64,000 nt of DNA from an uncultured Clostridia bacterium. Its GTDB lineage: Bacteria > Bacillota > Clostridia > TANB77 > CAG-508. Position 1 is the first letter of the stretch. Every line of letters starts with the position of its first letter. The stretch is taken from assembly GCA_928721565.1 (NCBI GenBank), contig OV788638.1:806001-870000 (forward strand), in the 5' to 3' direction. This document shows positions 24,241 to 31,560 of the stretch, one piece after another. Under the pieces are notes generated by a model. It had not been told where the DNA came from, made no database searches, and saw only the letters and a program-made list of their open reading frames with translations. The translations under genes and the position numbers were made by a program.

Positions 24241-24906
24241 ATGAATATTATTATGTTAGGAGCTCAAGGAACAGGAAAAGGAACTGTTGCAGGTATTATA
24301 AGCGAGCAAACAGGATTGCCACAAATATCAACAGGAGATATATTCAGAAAAAATATAAGTGAAAAAACAACACTAGGAATAGAAGCTGATAAATATATAT
24401 CAAAAGGAGATTTAGTTCCAGATGAAATTACAGTACCTATGGTAGAAGATAGACTAACATGGGAAGATGCAAAAAATGGAGTAATATTAGATGGTTTTCC
24501 AAGAACTATAGAACAAGCTGAAAAACTAGATAAGATATTAGAGGTTAAAGGTGGAAAAATAGATTTAGTTGTAAATTTAGTTACTCCAAAAGAAGAACTA
24601 ATAGATAGAATGTTAACAAGAAGAGTTTGTACAAATCAAGATTGTAAAGCAACATACAATACAAAATTACATCCACCTAAAGTGGAAGGAATTTGTGATA
24701 AATGCGGTTCTCCATTAAAACAAAGAGCAGACGATTCTGATCCAGAGGCAATTAAAAGAAGATTAGAAATATATGAAGAAAAAACTAGTCCATTAGTAGA
24801 ATATTATAAGGCTAAAGGAGTTTTAAGAACAGAAACAGTAAGTATAGCAGCAAATCATATGGGAAAAGATGCAGCAGAAGATATAATAAAAGAAATAAAA
24901 AAATAA
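24241..24906 (+). CDS. adk: Adenylate kinase
   Basis: Cytoplasmic enzyme interconverting ATP + AMP and 2 ADP. P-loop variant GAQGTGKGT near the N-terminus, AMP-binding TGDIFRKN and LDGFPRT, and a long-form LID with four cysteines, VCTNQDCKA and CDKCGSPLKQRADD, predicted to bind zinc as in other Gram-positive enzymes. Length of 221 aa is normal. The first P-loop residue pair AQ instead of the common PP or AP is minor. Start ATG follows AGAAAGGA. Confidence 0.97.
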   Translation: MNIIMLGAQGTGKGTVAGIISEQTGLPQISTGDIFRKNISEKTTLGIEADKYISKGDLVPDEITVPMVEDRLTWEDAKNGVILDGFPRTIEQAEKLDKILEVKGGKIDLVVNLVTPKEELIDRMLTRRVCTNQDCKATYNTKLHPPKVEGICDKCGSPLKQRADDSDPEAIKRRLEIYEEKTSPLVEYYKAKGVLRTETVSIAANHMGKDAAEDIIKEIKK

Positions 24907-24937
24907 ATTGTGTTAAATTAGAAAGGAAGCGTATAAA

Positions 24938-25708
24938 ATGGTTACAATAAAATCCAAAAGAGAAATTGAACTAATGAGAGAAGCAGGTCGTGTAACAGCG
25001 CTAACACATAAGGCAATAGAAGAGGCAATAAAACCAGGAATGACAACAGCTGATATAGATAGAATTGCAGAGGAAACAATGAAAAAACATGGAGCAGTTT
25101 CAGCAGAAAAAGGTTATGATCCAGGGATAAGAGGAGTACCTCCTTATCCTGCTGCAACATGTATATCAATAAATGATGAAGTAATACATGGAGTTCCATC
25201 AAAAAAGAGAATAATAAAGGATGGAGATATAGTAAGTGTTGACTTAGTTGCATTAAAAAACGGATATAATGGAGATGCAGCAAGAACATTTTTAGTTGGA
25301 AATGTATCAGAAGAGGCTAAAAGATTAGTAGAAGTAACTAAACAAGCATTTTTTGAAGGAATAAAATATGCTAAAAAAGGAAATAGAATTGGTGATGTTT
25401 CACATGCAATAGGTGAATATGTGAAATCACAAGGATATTCTGTTGTAAGAGAGTTTGAAGGACATGGAATTGGAAAAGACATGCATGAAGAACCAGAGAT
25501 TCCTAACTATGGTAAAGCTGGAAGAGGAATAAGACTTGAACCAGGCATGACTCTAGCAATAGAACCAATGGTAATACAAGGAAAACCAGACATCTGGGAA
25601 TTAGAAGATGGTTGGACAATTGTAACACAAGATGGAAGCTTAGCGGCACATTATGAAAATACAATTTTAATTACAGAAAATGAGCCGGAACTATTGACAA
25701 TACTATAA
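24938..25708 (+). CDS. map: Methionine aminopeptidase type I
   Basis: Removes initiator methionine from nascent proteins. Metal-binding residues of the pita-bread fold are seen in order: VSVDLVALKNGYNGDAARTF (two Asp), EGHGIGKDMHEEPEIPNYG (His), AIEPMVI (Glu) and HYENTILITE (Glu). Length of 256 aa is typical. Start ATG follows AGAAAGGAAG. The final codons contain the -35 and -10 region of the infA promoter. Confidence 0.97.
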   Translation: MVTIKSKREIELMREAGRVTALTHKAIEEAIKPGMTTADIDRIAEETMKKHGAVSAEKGYDPGIRGVPPYPAATCISINDEVIHGVPSKKRIIKDGDIVSVDLVALKNGYNGDAARTFLVGNVSEEAKRLVEVTKQAFFEGIKYAKKGNRIGDVSHAIGEYVKSQGYSVVREFEGHGIGKDMHEEPEIPNYGKAGRGIRLEPGMTLAIEPMVIQGKPDIWELEDGWTIVTQDGSLAAHYENTILITENEPELLTIL

Positions 25709-25722
25709 AAATATTATATAAT
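25694..25722 (+). promoter_or_regulatory. Predicted promoter of the infA-rplQ (alpha) unit
   Basis: TTGACA at 25694-25699, 17-base spacer, TATAAT at 25717-25722: perfect consensus boxes. The -35 lies in the last codons of map. It would drive infA, rpmJ, rpsM, rpsK, rpsD, rpoA and rplQ. Confidence 0.85.
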
Positions 25723-25822
25723 GTATGAGTTAATACTAGAAAATAGAATATTATGGAAAGTTTATGCTCAAAAAATAAATTTTCTATATAAATATAGCTC
25801 TTTAAAAAGGAGGTAAAAGGAC

Positions 25823-26041
25823 TTGTCAAAAGAGGATGTAATAGAAGTAGAAGGTATAGTTGTAGAAACTTTACCAAATACAAATTTCAAGGTAGAGCTT
25901 GAAAATGGGCATCAAATATTAGCTCATATTTCAGGAAAACTAAGAATGAATTATATAAAAATTCTACCAGGTGATAAAGTTAAAGTAGAATTATCACCAT
26001 ATGATCTAACAAGAGGAAGAATCACTTGGAGAGCAAAATAA
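25823..26041 (+). CDS. infA: Translation initiation factor IF-1
   Basis: 72-aa OB-fold protein that occupies the ribosomal A-site during initiation. DVIEVEGIVVETLPNTNFKVEL, HISGKLRMNYIKILPGDKVKVELSPYDLTRGRITWR is the standard sequence from 25823. The start is TTG with GGAGGTAAAAGG upstream. Between it and rpmJ lies repeat copy E. Confidence 0.97.
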   Translation: MSKEDVIEVEGIVVETLPNTNFKVELENGHQILAHISGKLRMNYIKILPGDKVKVELSPYDLTRGRITWRAK

Positions 26042-26087
26042 AGACAACAATCAATTAACCCAAATATATAATAACAATATAGTTCGA

Positions 26088-26175
26088 GGATACATAGTAA
26101 TCACTAGCTCATATGGGGAGGGGACATATCTTGTCCCTGTAGAAAGACCATAGGGTAAGATGTGTCCCCTGACTT
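26088..26175 (+). repeat. Ribosomal-operon bistable repeat, copy E (infA-rpmJ)
   Basis: Core GGGACATATCTTGTCCC at 26121-26137; 3' arm AAGATGTGTCCC at 26157-26168; outer stem TATGG (26112-26116) / CCATA (26148-26152). The 5' flank GGATACATAGTAATCAC resembles copy B. AAGGAGGG for rpmJ follows 12 bases after the element. The outer stem differs in sequence from copies B and C but still pairs. Confidence 0.8.
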
Positions 26176-26194
26176 TGGTAAAGGAGGGAATAAA

Positions 26195-26308
26195 ATGAAA
26201 GTAAGACCATCAGTAAAGAAAATGTGTGACAAATGTAAAGTAATAAAAAGAAAAGGTGTAATCAGAGTTATATGCGAAAACCCTAAACACAAACAAAGAC
26301 AAGGGTAA
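26195..26308 (+). CDS. rpmJ: 50S ribosomal protein L36, zinc form
   Basis: 37-residue protein: MKVRPSVKKMCDKCKVIKRK then GVIRVICENPKHKQRQG. Cysteines of CDKC plus the later Cys and His form the zinc site of the C+ form. Start ATG follows AAGGAGGG. Complete. Confidence 0.97.
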   Translation: MKVRPSVKKMCDKCKVIKRKGVIRVICENPKHKQRQG

Positions 26309-26316
26309 TCTAAGTT

Positions 26317-26454
26317 TATAACACAAATATGGTAGCGGCTGTTAGACTTGAAAAAGTTTACATATCAAATTTGTGTTTATATATATGTCCAAAATAAAAC
26401 TTAAAGACTAGCAAGAGCTAGTGCATTTCACCTTTAAGTCAAAATAGGACAACA
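26317..26454 (+). promoter_or_regulatory. Two structured hairpins in the rpmJ-rpsM spacer
   Basis: Hairpin 1: the arm at 26317-26328 (TATAACACAAAT) pairs with ATTTGTGTTTAT at 26369-26380, allowing one mismatch. Hairpin 2 is nested: GTCC...GGAC outside, CTTAAAG (26400-26406) with CTTTAAG (26432-26438), then ACTAGC with GCTAGT around an AAGA loop (26407-26422). There is no T-run, so this is probably a leader or regulatory fold for rpsM-rpsK-rpsD-rpoA-rplQ. It is unrelated in sequence to the dispersed repeat. Confidence 0.5.
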
Positions 26455-26503
26455 CTATAATAAAATTCAAACAAAAAAGAAAAAATTTGGAGGTGTAAAA
26501 AAC

Positions 26504-26872
26504 ATGGCTCGTATAGCAGGAGTAGACTTACCTAAAGAAAAAAGAGTAGAAATAGGACTTACATATATTTATGGTATTGGAGTATCTAGTTCAAACAAAA
26601 TATTAGCAAAGGCTGGTATAAATCCAGATACTAGAGTAAAAGACTTGACTGATGAAGAAGTTAATAAAATAAGAAAAGTTATTGACGAATCTTATAAAGT
26701 TGAAGGTGACTTAAGAAGAGAAGTATCACTTAATATAAAAAGACTAACTGAAATTGGATGTTATAGAGGATTAAGACATAGAAGAGGTCTTCCAGTAAGA
26801 GGACAAAGAACAAAAACTAATGCTCGTACAAGAAAAGGTCCAAGAAAATTAGTAAGCAAATCAAAAAAATAA
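26504..26872 (+). CDS. rpsM: 30S ribosomal protein S13
   Basis: Head protein contacting P-site tRNA, 122 aa. MARIAGVDLPKEKRVEIGLTYIYGIG, CYRGLRHRRGLPVRGQRTKTNARTRKGPRK are diagnostic. Start ATG follows TTGGAGGTG. rpsK follows after 71 bases. Confidence 0.98.
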   Translation: MARIAGVDLPKEKRVEIGLTYIYGIGVSSSNKILAKAGINPDTRVKDLTDEEVNKIRKVIDESYKVEGDLRREVSLNIKRLTEIGCYRGLRHRRGLPVRGQRTKTNARTRKGPRKLVSKSKK

Positions 26873-26943
26873 AAATATAAAGCAAAACATATAAATAGTT
26901 GATGAAAAACATCAAACTCTAATTAAGGAGGGAAAATAGAAAA

Positions 26944-27342
26944 ATGGCAAACAGAAATGGAGTTAAAAAACCAGTAGCTAGAAGAAATAGAAAAAACATC
27001 GATAAAGGTGAAGCTCATATTCATTCTAGTTTCAACAATACAATAGTTACAATAACAGACACAAAGGGAAATACAATTTCATGGGGAAGTGCTGGAGGAC
27101 TAGGATTTAAAGGTTCAAGAAAAAGCACACCATTTGCAGCAGGAGAAGTTGCTGAAACAGCAGCAAAAGCAGCAATGGAGCACGGATTAAAAACTGTTGA
27201 AGTATATGTTAAAGGACCAGGAGCTGGAAGAGAAGCTGCAATAAGAGCACTTCAATCAGCAGGTCTAGAATTAAGCAGTATTAAAGACGTAACACCAATC
27301 CCACATAATGGATGTAGACCACCAAAAAGAAGAAGAGTATAA
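26944..27342 (+). CDS. rpsK: 30S ribosomal protein S11
   Basis: Platform protein of the 30S subunit, 132 aa. GEAHIHSSFNNTIVTITDTKGN, SWGSAGGLGFKGSRKSTPFAA and the C-terminal VTPIPHNGCRPPKRRRV are diagnostic. Start ATG follows AAGGAGGG. The spacer to rpsD carries two copies of the repeat. Confidence 0.98.
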   Translation: MANRNGVKKPVARRNRKNIDKGEAHIHSSFNNTIVTITDTKGNTISWGSAGGLGFKGSRKSTPFAAGEVAETAAKAAMEHGLKTVEVYVKGPGAGREAAIRALQSAGLELSSIKDVTPIPHNGCRPPKRRRV

Positions 27343-27364
27343 TAATAAATAATGTATAAATCCT

Positions 27365-27410
27365 GAGTGAAACATATCTTGTCACAAAGGGAATACAAAG
27401 GGGAAAAAAT
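27365..27410 (+). repeat. Ribosomal-operon bistable repeat, copy F1 (degraded, rpsK-rpsD)
   Basis: GAAACATATCTTGTCAC aligns with the core of the other copies but has lost the GGG/CCC ends; the linker GGGAATACAAAGGGGAAAAA matches copy F2 in spacing, and the 3' arm is reduced to AAAATCTTT. It looks like a decayed tandem copy just upstream of F2. Confidence 0.55.
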
Positions 27411-27424
27411 CTTTTTAATAAATA

Positions 27425-27495
27425 ATGTAGTAACCCTGCGTGGGACATATCTTGTCCCAAGAGGAATACAAAAGGAAAAGATGTGTCCCCGTTAG
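27425..27495 (+). repeat. Ribosomal-operon bistable repeat, copy F2 (rpsK-rpsD)
   Basis: Core GGGACATATCTTGTCCC at 27442-27458, linker AAGAGGAATACAAAAGGA, 3' arm AAGATGTGTCCC at 27478-27489. The outer stem is weaker than in copies B, C and E. It lies 57 bases before rpsD. Confidence 0.8.
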
Positions 27496-27545
27496 AGTAG
27501 AAAAACAAGATAGAGTAGAAATATAGAAAGAGGTGTAAATATAAA

Positions 27546-28172
27546 ATGGCACGTTATACAGACGAACAATGTCGTATTTGCCGTAGAGAAGGACAAAAAT
27601 TGTTCTTAAAAGGTTCAAGATGTTATTCTGATAAATGTAGTATATCTAGAAGAAACTATGCACCAGGACAACATGGACAAAAAAGAGCAAAACTTTCTGA
27701 ATACGGAACTCAATTAAGAGAAAAACAAAAAACAAAATCATACTATGGAGTTGGAGAAAAACAATTTAGAAAATATTTCGAAATGGCATCTAATAAAAAA
27801 GGAGTAACAGGTGATAACTTATTACAAATATTAGAATGCAGATTAGATAATGTAGTTTACAGACTAGGATTTGGAGCTTCAAGAGCACAAGCTAGACAAT
27901 TAGTAAACCATGGACAATTCGAAGTAAATGGAAAGAAAGTTGATATTCCATCTTACTTAGTAAAAGCTGGAGATGTAATAACAGTTAGAGAAATAAAGAA
28001 AGATAATGCAACAATAAAAGCTAATATAGAAGCAAATGCAGCAAGACCAGTTCCAGCATGGTTAGAATTAAATAATGAAACTTTAAGTGGTAAAGTAGTA
28101 AGATTAGCATCTAGAGAAGATGTTGATATTCCAGTTGAAGAACATTTAATAGTAGAGCTTTACTCTAAATAG
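27546..28172 (+). CDS. rpsD: 30S ribosomal protein S4, zinc form
   Basis: 16S rRNA assembly initiator of 208 aa. The N-terminus MARYTDEQCRICRREGQKL and RCYSDKCSISRR has the four cysteines of the C+ form. The S4 RNA-binding domain follows with LDNVVYRLGFGASRAQARQLVNHGQ. In Bacillus S4 represses its own unlinked operon; here rpsD lies in the alpha operon. Ribosome binding site AGAGGTG. Confidence 0.98.
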   Translation: MARYTDEQCRICRREGQKLFLKGSRCYSDKCSISRRNYAPGQHGQKRAKLSEYGTQLREKQKTKSYYGVGEKQFRKYFEMASNKKGVTGDNLLQILECRLDNVVYRLGFGASRAQARQLVNHGQFEVNGKKVDIPSYLVKAGDVITVREIKKDNATIKANIEANAARPVPAWLELNNETLSGKVVRLASREDVDIPVEEHLIVELYSK

Positions 28173-28199
28173 TTTTTAAAAAAATATTAGGAGGTAGAA

Positions 28200-29147
28200 A
28201 TGATAGAATTTGAAAAGCCAAATATTGAATGTCTAGAGGTTGATAATGCAAATAATTATGCAAAATTTGTATGCGAACCATTAGAAAGAGGATATGGTGT
28301 AACAATAGGAAATTCATTAAGAAGAATATTACTTTCTTCATTAACAGGCTGTGCAATAACAAGCGTTAAAATAGAAGGAGTATTACATGAATTTTCAAGC
28401 ATACCAAATGTTGTAGAAGATGTTCCAGAAATTATAGTAAACTTAAAAAATGTTAGACTAAAATTTGCTGAGAATGAAGAAAAAGTTATGAGAATTAACT
28501 TTAAAGGAGAAGGAGAAGTTACTGCAGCAGACATCGTAACAGATGGAACAGTAGAAATCTTAAATCCAGACTTACATATAGCAACTGTATCAGAAGGTGG
28601 ACAGTTGATCATGGAATTGACAGCAGATATGGGAAGAGGATATTCCCCTTCAGAAAAGAATAAAAAGCCTAATCAAGACATATCTGTGCTTCCAATAGAT
28701 TCAATTTATACACCAGTTAAAAAAGTAAATTATCAAGTAAAAAACACTAGAGTAGGCCAAATGGTTGACTATGATAAATTAATTATCGAGGTTTGGACAG
28801 ATGGTAGCTTAAAAGCTCATGAAGCATTAAGCTTAGCTGCTAAAGTAATGACAGGACATTTAGAACTATTCATAGATTTATCAGAAGCAACGAGAAATAC
28901 ACAAGTAATGATAGAAAAAGAAGAATCTAAAAAAGAAAAAGTATTAGAAACTTCTATAGAAGAATTGGAATTATCTGTACGTTCATTCAACTGTTTAAAA
29001 AGAGCTGGTATAGCTACAGTTGAAGATTTAACAAATAAATCTGAAAGTGATATGATGAAAGTTAGAAATTTAGGAAAGAAATCATTAGATGAAGTAATTG
29101 CAAAATTACATTCATTAGGACTAAATTTTGCCGAAGAGGACGAATAA
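28200..29147 (+). CDS. rpoA: DNA-directed RNA polymerase alpha subunit
   Basis: Assembly platform of RNA polymerase, 315 aa. N-terminal domain: MIEFEKPNIECLEVD, EPLERGYGVTIGNSLRRILLSSLTG. C-terminal domain (about residues 240-315): LELSVRSFNCLKRAGIATVEDLTNK and VRNLGKKSLDEVIAKLHSLGL, the UP-element and activator contact region. The linker is Glu/Lys-rich. Start ATG follows AGGAGGTAG. A 142-base spacer with repeat copy G precedes rplQ. Confidence 0.98.
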   Translation: MIEFEKPNIECLEVDNANNYAKFVCEPLERGYGVTIGNSLRRILLSSLTGCAITSVKIEGVLHEFSSIPNVVEDVPEIIVNLKNVRLKFAENEEKVMRINFKGEGEVTAADIVTDGTVEILNPDLHIATVSEGGQLIMELTADMGRGYSPSEKNKKPNQDISVLPIDSIYTPVKKVNYQVKNTRVGQMVDYDKLIIEVWTDGSLKAHEALSLAAKVMTGHLELFIDLSEATRNTQVMIEKEESKKEKVLETSIEELELSVRSFNCLKRAGIATVEDLTNKSESDMMKVRNLGKKSLDEVIAKLHSLGLNFAEEDE

Positions 29148-29184
29148 AAATTATCGTAAATAATTTAAGTGAAAAATAAGATAA

Positions 29185-29275
29185 GGGAGAATTACTTATT
29201 CATAAGGGGAAGGGACATATCTTGTCCTTTGAGGAATACCTATGAAAAAGATATGTCCCTTGTCAAACAGTAAAA
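29185..29275 (+). repeat. Ribosomal-operon bistable repeat, copy G (rpoA-rplQ)
   Basis: Core GGGACATATCTTGTCCT at 29212-29228; 3' arm AAGATATGTCCC at 29248-29259. Here the long stem is 12 perfect Watson-Crick pairs, because the arm has A where other copies have G, while the short hairpin ends in a G-T pair. Outer stem CATAAGG/CCTATG with one bulge. The 3' flank CTTGTCAAACAGTAAAAGGAAGG is almost identical to copy A. Confidence 0.8.
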
Positions 29276-29289
29276 GGAAGGTGAAAAAA

Positions 29290-29814
29290 TTGGCAACAAA
29301 TAGAAAATTAGGTAAAACTACTGATATAAGAAATGCAATGTTAAAAACATTAACAACAGATTTAATCTTACACGGAAAAATCGAAACAACAGAAGCAAGA
29401 GCAAAAGAAGTAAAAGCAATTGCTGACAGTATAATAGCATTAGCAATAAAAGAAAAAGACAACTTTGAAACAGTAGACGCTAAAGTAGTAAAAGCTAAAT
29501 TAGATTCTAAAGGTAACAAAGTTACAGAATTAGTAAAAAGCAAAAATGGTAAAGAATATCTAAAAGTTGTTAAAGAAGAAATAACTGAAAAAAGACAAAA
29601 AGATATGCCATCAAGACTAAATGCAAGAAGAAAAATGATGACAAAAATAAATAAAGTAAAAGATGAAAATGGAAATAATATAGATTTATTAGCAAAATTA
29701 TTCAATGAAATAGCTCCAAAATATGAAGGTAGAGTTGGAGGATATACAAGAATAATCAAAGCTGGACCTCGTAGAGGAGACGGAGCTGAAGTAGCTATAT
29801 TACAACTAGTTTAA
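29290..29814 (+). CDS. rplQ: 50S ribosomal protein L17 with internal insertion
   Basis: L17 near the exit tunnel. MATNRKLGKTTDIRNAMLKTL-type start (TTG at 29290, after AAGGAAGGTG) and the end VGGYTRIIKAGPRRGDGAEVAILQLV are typical. At 174 aa it is about 50 residues longer than common L17; the extra sequence lies in the middle (about residues 65-110, FETVDAKVVKAKLDSKGNKV onward). The in-frame stretch before 29290 belongs to the repeat copy G spacer and is not coding. Confidence 0.93.
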   Translation: MATNRKLGKTTDIRNAMLKTLTTDLILHGKIETTEARAKEVKAIADSIIALAIKEKDNFETVDAKVVKAKLDSKGNKVTELVKSKNGKEYLKVVKEEITEKRQKDMPSRLNARRKMMTKINKVKDENGNNIDLLAKLFNEIAPKYEGRVGGYTRIIKAGPRRGDGAEVAILQLV

Positions 29815-29828
29815 TAAAATTGAATACA

Positions 29829-29974
29829 AATTATCAAGAGTGGGGTAGAGAACGGCTCGTTAATCCCACAGCAACCTATCATAAAGACAAGGTGCTAATA
29901 CCGGCAAAGCGTTAGCTTTGAGTGATGATTAGAAATAAAAGGAACTCTTAGCAAAAGCTAGGAGTTTTTATTTT
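29829..29974 (+). promoter_or_regulatory. SAM-I (S-box) riboswitch with terminator, controlling metK
   Basis: Conserved aptamer blocks appear in order: TTATCAAGAGTGGGGTAGAG, CCCACAGCAACC, AAGGTGCTAATACCGGCAAAG and TGATGATT, with P1 formed by the first and last blocks. The expression platform is AACTCTTAGC, loop AAAA, GCTAGGAGTT, then TTTATTTT (29943-29974). SAM binding would favour termination before metK, which makes SAM. A clear promoter between rplQ and the aptamer was not found, so read-through from the alpha operon is possible. Confidence 0.92.
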
Positions 29975-30011
29975 GCAAAAGGATTAACATTTTTTAGAAG
30001 GAGGAGTAAAG

Positions 30012-31121
30012 ATGAAAAAATTTTATTTTACATCTGAAAGTGTAACGGAAGGACATCCAGATAAATTATGTGATTATATTTCAGATACAATATTAGATGA
30101 AGCTTTAAAACAAGACGAGTATTCAAGAGTAGCAGTAGAAACATTTGCATCTGCAAATAAAATAACAATAGCTGGACAATTAACAACAAATGCAGAACTA
30201 GATATAGAAAAAATAGTTAGAAATAGAATTAAAGAAATAGGATATGATGATGCAGATTTAGATATAGATTATAGAACTTGTAAAATAGATATTAATATAA
30301 CAAAACAAAGTTCTGATATAGCACAAGGTGTAGATATTGGAGGTGCAGGAGACCAAGGAATAATGTTTGGATATGCATCAGATGAAACAGAAGAGTATAT
30401 GCCTTTTGCAATATCAATGGCACATAAACTATCAAGAAGACTTACAGAAGTACGTAAAAATGGAATATTACCATATCTTAGACCTGATGGAAAAACTCAA
30501 GTAACAGTAGAATATGAAGGAGATACTGTTAAAAGAATAGATACAATTTTAATATCAACACAACACAATGATGGTATTGATATGGATGCATTAATAACAG
30601 ACATTAAGGACAAAGTAATTAATGCAGTAATACCAGAAAAATATTTAGACAAGAACACAAAATATTATATAAATCCAACAGGAAGATTTGTAATAGGTGG
30701 ACCATTAGGAGATACAGGATTAACAGGAAGAAAAATAATTGTAGACACATATGGAGGATATGCTCGCCATGGTGGAGGTGCATTTTCTGGAAAAGATGCA
30801 ACAAAAGTAGATAGAAGTGCTGCATATATGTTGCGTCATATTGCCAAAAATGTTGTTGCAAATGGTTATGCTAAAAAGTGTGAATTACAAGTTGCATATG
30901 CAATTGGTGTAGAACAACCAATGTCGATATTTGTAGATACATTTGGAACAAATACAATACCAGAAGATGAAATAGAGGAAAAGATAAGAAATAAATTTGA
31001 TTTAACACCAAAAGGAATTATAGAATATTTAGAGTTACGCAAACCAATATTTACAAAAACAACTAACTATGGACATTTTGGGAAGCCAGAATTGCCATGG
31101 GAAAAAATAATAGAAATGTAA
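30012..31121 (+). CDS. metK: S-adenosylmethionine synthetase
   Basis: Makes SAM from methionine and ATP. FTSESVTEGHPDKLCDYISD with the ATP-binding GHPDK, GAGDQGIMFGYA, and the P-loop-like GGGAFSGKDATKVDRSAAY are visible. Length of 369 aa is a little below the usual 380-400, with the shortening spread out rather than at an end. Start ATG follows AAGGAGGAG. Control by the SAM-I riboswitch immediately upstream fits the product. Confidence 0.96.
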   Translation: MKKFYFTSESVTEGHPDKLCDYISDTILDEALKQDEYSRVAVETFASANKITIAGQLTTNAELDIEKIVRNRIKEIGYDDADLDIDYRTCKIDINITKQSSDIAQGVDIGGAGDQGIMFGYASDETEEYMPFAISMAHKLSRRLTEVRKNGILPYLRPDGKTQVTVEYEGDTVKRIDTILISTQHNDGIDMDALITDIKDKVINAVIPEKYLDKNTKYYINPTGRFVIGGPLGDTGLTGRKIIVDTYGGYARHGGGAFSGKDATKVDRSAAYMLRHIAKNVVANGYAKKCELQVAYAIGVEQPMSIFVDTFGTNTIPEDEIEEKIRNKFDLTPKGIIEYLELRKPIFTKTTNYGHFGKPELPWEKIIEM

Positions 31122-31167
31122 CATTAAAATTTCAATAACATATGATAGCCATAAGGAGGAAAAAGGT

Positions 31168-31533
31168 ATGGAGAATTTTATCATAAATTCAGTACTTTGG
31201 ACACTTGCTCTTTATGGCTTATTTGAGTTAATTAAACAAATAATGTATATGTGTACATATACTAATTTAAAAGAAGATGGAATCTATATAATAATAGCAG
31301 TGAAAAATCAAGAAGAAAGAATAGAAGGATTTTTGCGTTCAATTTTATTTAAGATTCTATATGGCAAGGAGGAATTTATTAAAGATATAATTGTCACAGA
31401 TTTAAATTCAACTGATAATACAAAAGAAATTGTAAAAAAAATGTCTACAGATTATGAATGTGTAAAAATTACTAATTGGAAAGAATGCAAAGATATAATT
31501 GATAATATTGATGAAATAGATAAAAAGTGCTAA
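31168..31533 (+). CDS. Small membrane protein with GT-A glycosyltransferase-like segment
   Basis: 121 residues with one N-terminal membrane helix (about 8-25), then a region resembling the first half of a family 2 glycosyltransferase fold: IYIIIAVKNQEERIEGFLRSIL and IIVTDLNSTDNTKEIVKKM. The nucleotide-binding DxD and the acceptor half are absent, so it is unlikely to be a full enzyme. Such short proteins are found beside radical-SAM genes in clostridia, but the role is unknown. Start ATG follows AAGGAGGAAA. Confidence 0.6.
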   Translation: MENFIINSVLWTLALYGLFELIKQIMYMCTYTNLKEDGIYIIIAVKNQEERIEGFLRSILFKILYGKEEFIKDIIVTDLNSTDNTKEIVKKMSTDYECVKITNWKECKDIIDNIDEIDKKC

Positions 31534-31560
31534 AATAGTTACTATAAAGGAGAAAAAGAT

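Noticed and set aside
16838..29275. CRISPR array or insertion sequence as explanation for the repeated GGGACATATCTTGTCCC segments
   Set aside because: Copies are single, kilobases apart, between genes and in the same orientation; there are no regular spacers, cas genes, transposase or consistent target duplications.
16838..29275. Simple Rho-independent terminators as explanation for the ribosomal repeats
   Set aside because: No copy is followed by a T-run and all lie inside operons whose downstream genes must be expressed.
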